NCBI GenBank assembly: GCA_002694345.1
Contig: NZLV01000037.1
Coordinates: 1 to 6,742, forward strand
DNA: 6,742 nucleotides
From: Maricaulis sp.
GTDB lineage: Bacteria; Pseudomonadota; Alphaproteobacteria; Caulobacterales; Maricaulaceae
Direction: 5' to 3'
Positions 1 to 5,213 of the stretch are shown here, piece after piece. Position 1 is the stretch's first letter, and the number at the start of each line of letters is the position of its first letter. The notes below the pieces were generated by a model that was not told the DNA's origin, did not search any database, and worked only from the letters and a program-made list of their open reading frames with translations. Made by a program: the position numbers and the translations under genes.

Positions 1-634
1 ACAGGACGGCCCGGATGCCGCGCGCGCTGTCGCGGGACAGGCGGCCGGCCTGATGGGGCTGATCGCCTTCCCCGCCGCCGCCGGCCTGGCCCTCGTTGCC
101 CAGCCGCTGACCACCGTCCTGGTGGGTGAATCCGTCCGGGCCGAAGCAGCGGGCATCCTGCCCTGGATCGCCCTGTCCGGCCTGATGAACGGCATGATGA
201 CCTACTACTTCCACGAGGCCTTCACGCTGAAGCGACGCACCGGGGTGATGGCAATCCTGATGACCGGTTCCGCCCTGCTGAACCTGGCGCTGAACATGGT
301 CTTCATCCCGCTCATGGGATTGCAGGGCGCCGCCCTGGCGACCGTGCTGGCCTATGCCGTGGCCCTGGTCATCTGTGTGGTGATGGGGCGCCGCTATTTT
401 GTCCTGCCCCTGCCCTGGGCCGAGTGGGTCAAGGCGGGCAGCGCCACCGCGATCATGGCCGCGGCCGTCTTCTCGGTGCCGGACCTGCCCTTTGCCTGGC
501 TCGATCTGGGCGTCCAAGCATTTGTTGGCGCAGCGGTTTACGGGATTTCAGCCTATTTGCTGAATATTGCCGATTGTCGGCAATGGCTGCGCGATGCCCG
601 CGCCAGCCTGACCCCGGCGGAGGCTTCATCATGA
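1..634 (+). CDS. hfsF: Wzx-type polysaccharide flippase, C-terminal part (HfsF-like), partial at left edge
   Basis: The frame is open from base 2 (first full codon CAG) to TGA at 632-634, giving 210 visible residues. The start and N-terminal half lie outside the window, since Wzx proteins are usually 400-500 residues. The visible part is very hydrophobic, with about six membrane segments near residues 20-42, 54-72, 82-100, 107-128, 143-160 and 163-188. The stretch LLNLALNMVFIPLMGLQGAA, followed by an ATVLAY segment, is the typical signature of the polysaccharide synthase/MATE-like flippase superfamily. Family members move undecaprenyl-linked repeat units across the inner membrane. The stop overlaps the next start (ATGA), so this gene heads or sits within the + strand operon. 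The HfsF assignment rests on the neighbours (GT2 and deacetylase next, facing polymerase/co-polymerase genes). Codons 515-583 are unusually rich in A/T-ending codons and contain a perfect dyad. Confidence 0.85.
   Translation, partial: QDGPDAARAVAGQAAGLMGLIAFPAAAGLALVAQPLTTVLVGESVRAEAAGILPWIALSGLMNGMMTYYFHEAFTLKRRTGVMAILMTGSALLNLALNMVFIPLMGLQGAALATVLAYAVALVICVVMGRRYFVLPLPWAEWVKAGSATAIMAAAVFSVPDLPFAWLDLGVQAFVGAAVYGISAYLLNIADCRQWLRDARASLTPAEASS
566..584. repeat. Perfect inverted repeat (8-bp arms, 3-base centre) inside the hfsF 3' end
   Basis: The sequence is ATTGCCGA-TTG-TCGGCAAT, 19 bases. All eight arm positions pair, and the next pair outward (565/585) would be a T-G wobble. It lies in hfsF codons about 47 bases before the hfsG start. 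No run of T follows, so it is not an intrinsic terminator. It could be a protein-binding site, an RNA hairpin affecting hfsG expression or mRNA decay, or chance. It sits in the locally AT-richer patch at the end of hfsF. Confidence 0.5.
619..623 (+). promoter_or_regulatory. Ribosome binding site of hfsG (GGAGG)
   Basis: GGAGG lies seven bases before ATG at 631. This spacing fixes the hfsG start at 631 rather than at the second ATG at 640 or at an upstream in-frame ATG at 424 within hfsF. The surrounding eight bases, GGCGGAGG (616-623), recur at exactly the same distance before hfsH. Confidence 0.75.
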
Positions 635-1575
635 CCGTCATGATCGACAATCCGGTGCGTGAATACGCCAATGCCGCGGCGCGCGAAGCGCGAGCCATCC
701 GGCTGTCCGTGCTGATCCCCTTCTACAAGGATGATCCGGCCGATCTGGTACGTGCCCTGGCTGAACAGGCCGGAAGCGCCGGGGATGTTGAAATCCTGCT
801 GCACGATGATGGCGAGCCGGACCCGGAACTCAATGCCCGCCTCACCCGTATCATTGCTGCCATGACCCAGCCGGTGCGCTTGCTGACCTCGACCCGCAAT
901 CGCGGGCGCTCCGGCGGGCGCAACCTGCTGGCTCAACAGGCCCGGGGCGAATGGCTGCTTTATCTCGACGCCGACATGCAACCGGGTCACGCCGCCTTCC
1001 TCGACACGTATCGCGAGGTGATGAGCGAGACCCGGTCCGACGCCGTTTTTGGCGGGGATGAGACGCTGTGGCCGGACGATCCGGCCCTGCAGCTCCACGC
1101 CGCGCTCTCGCGCACCAGCGATCAGAACGATGCCGAGGCGCGCAATGCCATCGGTGCCAGCGCATTTTGCGCTTCCAACATCCTGGTGAAGGCCGATGTG
1201 ATGGAAGCCGTGCCCTATGACACGGATTTCACCGGCTGGGGCTGGGAAGATGTCGACTGGGCCGTGCGGGCCGCCGGGCGGTTCACGCTGAGCCATGTCG
1301 ACAATCCCGCCGCCCATGGCGGACTGCAGGGCGCCGATGTCCTGCTGGCAAAATTCAAGGAAGGCGCGGTCAACTACAAGCGCTTGCTCGATCGCAATCC
1401 GGAACTGGCCAGCTTGCCAGGTGCCCGAACGGCGCGCCTCATTGGCCGCGTGCCCGGCCAGGGACTGTTGCGCGGCATCTGGTCGGCGCTGAGCCGGATG
1501 AATGCGCTGCCGCTGCGTCTGCGGACGCTAGCTCTCAAACTGTGGCGCGCCAGCTGGACGGCGGAGGTCATCTGA
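631..1575 (+). CDS. hfsG: Glycosyltransferase family 2 (HfsG-like)
   Basis: A 314-residue cytoplasmic GT-A fold glycosyltransferase without a signal peptide. After a charged 22-residue N-terminal extension, the fold starts with LSVLIPFYKDD (25-35). An EILLHDDGE strand follows at 54-62, and the DXD metal/nucleotide-sugar motif is D113-A-D115 (YLDADMQP). GWGWEDVDW (202-210) carries the acidic E206-D207 pair expected near the catalytic base. The C-terminal ~60 residues are basic and partly hydrophobic, compatible with peripheral membrane contact. It presumably adds a sugar to the lipid-linked repeat unit; donor and acceptor cannot be read from sequence. The start overlaps the hfsF stop (ATGA) behind a strong GGAGG. 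HfsG of Caulobacter holdfast synthesis is the closest match by context; a GT2 of another exopolysaccharide locus is the alternative. Confidence 0.85.
   Translation: MTVMIDNPVREYANAAAREARAIRLSVLIPFYKDDPADLVRALAEQAGSAGDVEILLHDDGEPDPELNARLTRIIAAMTQPVRLLTSTRNRGRSGGRNLLAQQARGEWLLYLDADMQPGHAAFLDTYREVMSETRSDAVFGGDETLWPDDPALQLHAALSRTSDQNDAEARNAIGASAFCASNILVKADVMEAVPYDTDFTGWGWEDVDWAVRAAGRFTLSHVDNPAAHGGLQGADVLLAKFKEGAVNYKRLLDRNPELASLPGARTARLIGRVPGQGLLRGIWSALSRMNALPLRLRTLALKLWRASWTAEVI
1563..1567 (+). promoter_or_regulatory. Ribosome binding site of hfsH (GGAGG)
   Basis: GGAGG seven bases before ATG 1575, inside the end of hfsG. It favours 1575 over the in-frame upstream ATG at 1542, which lies within hfsG and lacks such a site. 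The motif and spacing are identical to those before hfsG. Confidence 0.75.
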
Positions 1576-2342
1576 TGAACGCACCCTATATCCCCGGATC
1601 GGGCCTGTGGGCCGGACTGAACCGCCGTTGGGCCCGCTATGCGAGCCGGACGCCCATGCGGATCTGCCCCGACCATGCGATCGTGAGCTTCAGCTTTGAC
1701 GATTTTCCCAAATCAGCCGCGACGACGGGCGCCGAGCTGTTGGAGAAGCGCGGCTGGCGGGGCACGTATTATGCCTCTGCAGGCTATGCCGGTGGCGTCA
1801 CCCATCACGGCCCCATGTTCGACGCGGGAGACCTGCAGCGGCTGAGCTCGAATGGGCATGAGATCGGCTGCCATACCTACAGCCATATCGATGCGGCCGC
1901 CGTGCCGACATCCGAACTCCTGGCCGACATCGCCCGCAACGCCCGCGCCCTCGCGGCGATGGGCCATGAAGGCGAGCTGGACAGTTTTGCCTTTGCCTAT
2001 GGCGAAGCCACCCCGGCCTCCAAACAGGCCTTGCTGGAGCGCTTTTCCAATCTTCGCGGCGTCCAGGCCCGGATCAATCGGGGCGCCACCGATCGCGGCC
2101 TGCTCCAGTCCGTGCCGATCGATGGCGGCGAGGCCGGAATTGATCGCGCCGTGGAAGCCGCCCAATCACTGATCTCCCATCCCGGTTGGCTGATCTATTA
2201 CGCTCATGATGTGCAGGACGAGCCGACACAATGGGGCTGCACACCGCAACAGCTGGACCGGGTGTGCGACGCCGTGGCCGCCTCCGGCGCCCGCGTCATG
2301 ACGGTGAGCGAAGCCATGCAGACCCTGGAAGCCGGCGCATGA
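1575..2342 (+). CDS. hfsH: NodB-family polysaccharide deacetylase (HfsH-like)
   Basis: A 255-residue carbohydrate esterase family 4 protein. Motif 1 is SFDDF (40-44): D42 would be the general base and D43 a metal ligand. The usual final glycine (TFDDG) is phenylalanine here. Motif 2 is H100-T-Y-S-H104, giving the two metal-binding histidines. Motif 3 is FAFAYGEA (138-145) in place of the common RxPY form. Motif 5 is IYYAHDV with H211. The catalytic set therefore looks intact. There is no signal peptide or membrane segment, so it should act in the cytoplasm on the lipid-linked precursor, removing N-acetyl groups to give a partly cationic polymer. In Caulobacter, HfsH deacetylation is known to matter for holdfast cohesion and anchoring. 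The start overlaps the hfsG stop by one base (TGATG) and the gene ends in an ATGA overlap with the next gene. Confidence 0.88.
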   Translation: MNAPYIPGSGLWAGLNRRWARYASRTPMRICPDHAIVSFSFDDFPKSAATTGAELLEKRGWRGTYYASAGYAGGVTHHGPMFDAGDLQRLSSNGHEIGCHTYSHIDAAAVPTSELLADIARNARALAAMGHEGELDSFAFAYGEATPASKQALLERFSNLRGVQARINRGATDRGLLQSVPIDGGEAGIDRAVEAAQSLISHPGWLIYYAHDVQDEPTQWGCTPQQLDRVCDAVAASGARVMTVSEAMQTLEAGA

Positions 2343-3253
2343 GTGTCTCCGTTGTCATACCCACCTTCCGCCGCCCCGATGGCGTGTTGCGGGCGCTTCT
2401 GAGCGTCTTTGCCCAGACCCGCCTGCCCGAGGAAATCGTGGTTGTCGACAATGATCCGGCGGCCTCGGCCCGGCAGACCATCGCCGATCTCCAGGCCAGC
2501 GCGCCCTGCCCGCTGCGCTATGTCCATGAAGCCCGGCCCGGCGTTTCCAATGCCCGCAATGCCGGCTTTGCCGCCGCATCCGGCCGCTTCATCGCCTTTC
2601 TGGATGATGATGAAACGGCAGATCCCGCCTGGCTGGACGCCTTGTTGGAGACTGCCGCATCCCAAGACGCGAGTGTCGTGTTCGGCCCGCTGCGCGGTGA
2701 GGCGCTGGACGCCGACGGTATCCGGGGCGACCTCGCCCTGCGCCTTTATTCCCGCTACGGCCCGGACGCCGATGCAAGCCTGGAAAAGCCCTATGGCTGC
2801 GGCAATTCCCTGATCGACCGCGCCGCCTTCGACCTGCCGGACCACCCTTTTGATCCGCGCATGAATGTGTCAGGCGGCGAAGATGATGTCTTCTTCCTGA
2901 TGCTTGCCGGCCAAGGCGCGCGCTTTGCCTGGTCGGTGAAGGCGCATGGCGTTGAGTGGGTGGACCCGAAACGCACCAGCTGGCGCTATCTCATGGCCCG
3001 CTCCTTCGCCTTTGGTCAGGGTGCCACGCAGACGGCCCGTCATGCCGGCCAGCCCGCCAGGATTGCCTTCTGGATGGGTGTGGGACTGGGCCAGGCCCTG
3101 GTCTTTGGTCCGCTCGCGGCGCTCGCAGCCCTGGTCGCGCCCGGCAAGGCGGCGGCCCTTCTGGACAAGGCCATCCAGGGCACCGGAAAACTGTTCTGGA
3201 TTGAAGCCTTCGAACCGCGCTTCTACGGCCAGTCTGTGGCGGCGCCGAGCTAA
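2339..3253 (+). CDS. Glycosyltransferase family 2 with C-terminal hydrophobic segment (possible HfsL)
   Basis: A 304-residue GT-A glycosyltransferase. It starts directly with the first strand, SVVIPTFRRP (4-13). EIVVVDND (32-39) and RPGVSNARNAG (66-76) follow. The nucleotide-sugar/metal motif is D89-D90-D91 (FLDDDE), and GGEDD (179-183) holds the acidic pair near the catalytic base. RYLMARSFAFGQG (216-228) resembles the region after the catalytic core in ExoM-like enzymes. A hydrophobic stretch at about 242-268 suggests a membrane anchor. It overlaps hfsH (ATGA) behind GGAAG at 2327-2331, a weaker site than those of hfsG and hfsH. As I recall, C. crescentus has no GT directly after hfsH, and HfsL is encoded elsewhere; this could be that enzyme relocated or another transferase, so I give no symbol. 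Its TAA overlaps the TAG of the opposing hfsC. Confidence 0.85.
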   Translation: MSVSVVIPTFRRPDGVLRALLSVFAQTRLPEEIVVVDNDPAASARQTIADLQASAPCPLRYVHEARPGVSNARNAGFAAASGRFIAFLDDDETADPAWLDALLETAASQDASVVFGPLRGEALDADGIRGDLALRLYSRYGPDADASLEKPYGCGNSLIDRAAFDLPDHPFDPRMNVSGGEDDVFFLMLAGQGARFAWSVKAHGVEWVDPKRTSWRYLMARSFAFGQGATQTARHAGQPARIAFWMGVGLGQALVFGPLAALAALVAPGKAAALLDKAIQGTGKLFWIEAFEPRFYGQSVAAPS

Positions 3254-4518
3254 GCTTCGCGCGAGGACTTGTCCGCCAGCTTTGCCGCCGTGGCAACGAA
3301 CAGGACCCAGCCCAGGGAGTTCTGTGACATGAGATTACTCTCCGACACCGACACGACGGCGATCAGTGCGATATAGGGCAAGGCCCAATAGGCTTCTCCG
3401 CCGCGGAAAAGGCGGGCGAAGGCGCGCTGGACGGATTGCAGGAAGACCACCGCCATGAGGATAGCGCCGGGAATGCCGATGGAGAGTGCGACCTCTATCC
3501 ACCCGTTGTGCGCGGTCGGAACCGGCCAGGACGTGCCTTCGCGGACCCAGAAGACCGGCCCGTCCTCGACTGCCCAGAAAGCGCGATAGCCGAACCCGGT
3601 CCAGGGGTGGTTGGCCACTTCGCGCGACAGGAGGACCCAGATATCGGTCCGTCCGGTCAGCGTGGCATCACGACCCAGCAATTCCAGGAATTCCACCGGC
3701 GCCACGACCAGGATGAGGGTGAACAGGAAGACCCCGGTCACACCCAGCACCAGGATCGTCGTGGCAAAGCCGAACCCCTTGCGGCACAGGGCAATGGCGA
3801 TCACGCCGCCCGTCCCCAGGAGCCAGGCCAGCAGGGCCGTCTTGGAGGTCGACAGGAGAACGAGCGCCGTACACAGAACGGCCAGCCCCATCCAGATCCA
3901 GCGCCGCCGCGGATCAAGCCGCAGCGCGCCATAGGCGGACACCGCGCCCCAGCCCATCACCGCACCCAGCGCGTTCTTCTCCCACCACAATCCTTTCCAG
4001 GCTCCGGCATGGACATCATGGTCGACACCCAGCGACGGCACGGCGAGCGCCATGAAGACGCTGAGCACGGCCAGGATGCCGAACGTCAGCGCGATCAGCA
4101 GCACCATGTCACGCCAGCTCCAGCGTGAGGCCAGCCACAGCCCGAACAGCGTGGTCATGATCAGGGCGAAGGAGCGCCGCATGGTCGTGTCCGGCGCGAT
4201 CGACCAGAGCACGGACAGCATGGTCATGCCGGTCACCATGAGGATGAGCTTGTTCTGGCCCAGCGTGCCCAGGAAACGGCCCGGGCGCGCCAGGATCAGC
4301 GCCATCGTGACCCCGTAGACCGGCAGCCAGATCAGGCGAAGAACGACAGAGCTTTCCGGGTTTTCCGGATCCGCGAACAGCGGTCCGATCAGCCCCTGGG
4401 AAAACAGGAAGAGGCAGAGCACGGTCAGCCCGCCTTCCAGAAAGCCGGCAAATTTCAGGGGTGGCGCCGCCCGCAGGGCAGCGAGAAAGGGCGGATCATG
4501 CTCGGCAGCGAGGCTCAT
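3250..4518 (-). CDS. hfsC: Wzy / O-antigen-ligase-like polysaccharide polymerase (HfsC-like)
   Basis: A 422-residue, strongly hydrophobic integral membrane protein with roughly ten to twelve membrane segments. Hallmarks of the O-antigen ligase/ExoQ superfamily are SVLWSIAPDTTMRRSFAL (102-119), the GAWKGLWWEKNALG segment (172-185), LSTSKTA (222-228), and the large periplasmic loop with GRTDIW (289-294), PWTGFGY (305-311) and AHNGWIEVALSIGIPG (336-351). Family members either polymerise repeat units from an undecaprenyl carrier or ligate polymer to an acceptor; beside a flippase and co-polymerase, polymerase is more likely. The start ATG overlaps the hfsB stop (ATGA on the - strand) with GGAG six bases upstream (4525-4528). 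In Caulobacter, HfsC is one of two partly redundant holdfast polymerases, the other being HfsI. Ligase function cannot be excluded from sequence. Confidence 0.85.
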   Translation of the reverse strand: MSLAAEHDPPFLAALRAAPPLKFAGFLEGGLTVLCLFLFSQGLIGPLFADPENPESSVVLRLIWLPVYGVTMALILARPGRFLGTLGQNKLILMVTGMTMLSVLWSIAPDTTMRRSFALIMTTLFGLWLASRWSWRDMVLLIALTFGILAVLSVFMALAVPSLGVDHDVHAGAWKGLWWEKNALGAVMGWGAVSAYGALRLDPRRRWIWMGLAVLCTALVLLSTSKTALLAWLLGTGGVIAIALCRKGFGFATTILVLGVTGVFLFTLILVVAPVEFLELLGRDATLTGRTDIWVLLSREVANHPWTGFGYRAFWAVEDGPVFWVREGTSWPVPTAHNGWIEVALSIGIPGAILMAVVFLQSVQRAFARLFRGGEAYWALPYIALIAVVSVSESNLMSQNSLGWVLFVATAAKLADKSSREA

Positions 4519-5144
4519 GCCACGCTCCGTTCAAACCCTGCCCGATTGAGGATGACACCGGCGACCACACCGCCCCGCGCTTCGATGGACTGGCGCCGCG
4601 CCAGCAGGCCATCCGTGCGCGACAGGCGCGCATCGGCGACCAGGATGACACCATCGACATCACCGACCATGGCCAGCGGCGCCCGGCTGGACGCCGGTGC
4701 GTCAATGACGGCCAGATCGATGGATTGCCGCACAGCCTGCCAATAGTCCGGCGAGGCGCGCAGCCCCACCTGCTCCACACTTCCCTTGCGGGCCTGAAGC
4801 TGGGTCACGAACAGGTTGGGGACGACACTCTGGCGCGCCACGATCCGGGCCGGGTGAGAGCCTGACTTGATCGACCAGAAGGGCTCCCGCCCGAAACGGG
4901 CATCGAAGACGTCGCCGCGCACATGGGCGGCGGCACTCTGGGAATTGCCGGTGAAGTCGAGATCATAGAGCCAGACGCCGCGCGTGGAGCGTTGGGCCGA
5001 CAGGCGCGCCAGCTCCCGGGCCACGGTCGAGGTTCCGGCCCCGCGGGAACCGCCCATGACCATCAGCACACGCCCCTCACCGCCCGGACGGGCAATGGGT
5101 TCTAGCTGATCGACCAGTTCTGAAAGGTCGTGGGAGAAATTCAT
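4515..5144 (-). CDS. hfsB: P-loop ATPase-like partner of the co-polymerase (HfsB-like), degenerate Walker A
   Basis: A 209-residue cytoplasmic protein with the fold signature of the CpsD/CapB/Wzc kinase-domain family (MinD-like P-loop). The phosphate loop is GGSRGAGTSTVA (31-42). The position of the invariant lysine in GxxxxGK[ST] is threonine (T38). The A' region is VWLYDLDFTGN (57-67) with D61 and D63, and the Walker B region is LAVIDAPAS (144-152) with D148. The C-terminus (GGVVAGVILNRAG, 191-203) fits the last strand of the fold. There is no tyrosine cluster at the end, so it is unlikely to be an autophosphorylating BY-kinase. It presumably pairs with HfsA, whose cytoplasmic tail ends where the kinase domain would start. 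I see no Shine-Dalgarno motif close to the ATG, and no alternative ATG, GTG or TTG start in frame in the gap. It overlaps hfsC by four bases. Confidence 0.82.
   Translation of the reverse strand: MNFSHDLSELVDQLEPIARPGGEGRVLMVMGGSRGAGTSTVARELARLSAQRSTRGVWLYDLDFTGNSQSAAAHVRGDVFDARFGREPFWSIKSGSHPARIVARQSVVPNLFVTQLQARKGSVEQVGLRASPDYWQAVRQSIDLAVIDAPASSRAPLAMVGDVDGVILVADARLSRTDGLLARRQSIEARGGVVAGVILNRAGFERSVA
4525..4528 (-). promoter_or_regulatory. Ribosome binding site of hfsC (GGAG)
   Basis: On the - strand GGAG lies six bases before the hfsC ATG (4518-4516), within the last codons of hfsB. It supports this start and, with the ATGA overlap, translational coupling of hfsB and hfsC. Confidence 0.6.
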
Positions 5145-5213
5145 GACTCGGCGGGTCCGGGACGATTCGCACTCTTCCCGTCCACACTGCCCAAACTGTG
5201 GTTAACGCCGCGC
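5145..5213. other. 69-bp hfsA-hfsB gap with two GANTC sites
   Basis: The only intergenic stretch in the window. It carries GACTC at 5145-5149, directly before the hfsB start, and GATTC at 5164-5168. Both match GANTC, the site methylated by the cell-cycle methyltransferase CcrM in Caulobacterales and many other alphaproteobacteria. GTTAAC at 5201-5206 contains the only TTAA I found by eye in the window. A weak CCACA/TGTGG stem with a 10-base loop spans 5182-5201. Read in the hfsA frame, the gap holds a second TAA at 5204-5202. I see no convincing promoter boxes or terminator. Confidence 0.4.

Noticed and set aside
424..630. Upstream extension of hfsG to the in-frame ATG at 424
   Set aside because: That stretch lies within hfsF in another frame, its translation is Arg/Gly-rich with no GT similarity, and ATG 631 has a well-placed GGAGG.
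553..1317. 254-codon open frame on the - strand opposite hfsG
   Set aside because: It mirrors hfsG, whose GT2 motifs are clear. Long antisense frames are expected in GC-rich coding DNA, and its translation shows no recognisable domain.
2204..2845. 213-codon open frame on the - strand opposite hfsH and the second GT2
   Set aside because: It spans the junction of two well-supported genes on the + strand and is low-complexity Gly/Ala/Arg; a shadow frame.
3257..3264. Palindrome TCGCGCGA just past the convergent stop codons
   Set aside because: Short, self-complementary GC-type palindrome without a loop or T-run, within hfsC coding sequence; common by chance at this GC content.
3436..4128. 230-codon open frame on the + strand opposite hfsC
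   Set aside because: Its translation is full of Arg, Gln, Pro and His with no domain pattern, typical of a shadow of a membrane-protein gene read on the other strand.
4461..4865. 134-codon open frame on the + strand opposite hfsB
   Set aside because: It overlaps the P-loop gene and the start of hfsC and has no recognisable features of its own.
5182..5201. Hairpin CCACA/TGTGG in the hfsA-hfsB gap as a terminator
   Set aside because: Only five pairs around a 10-base loop, with no T-run on either strand.
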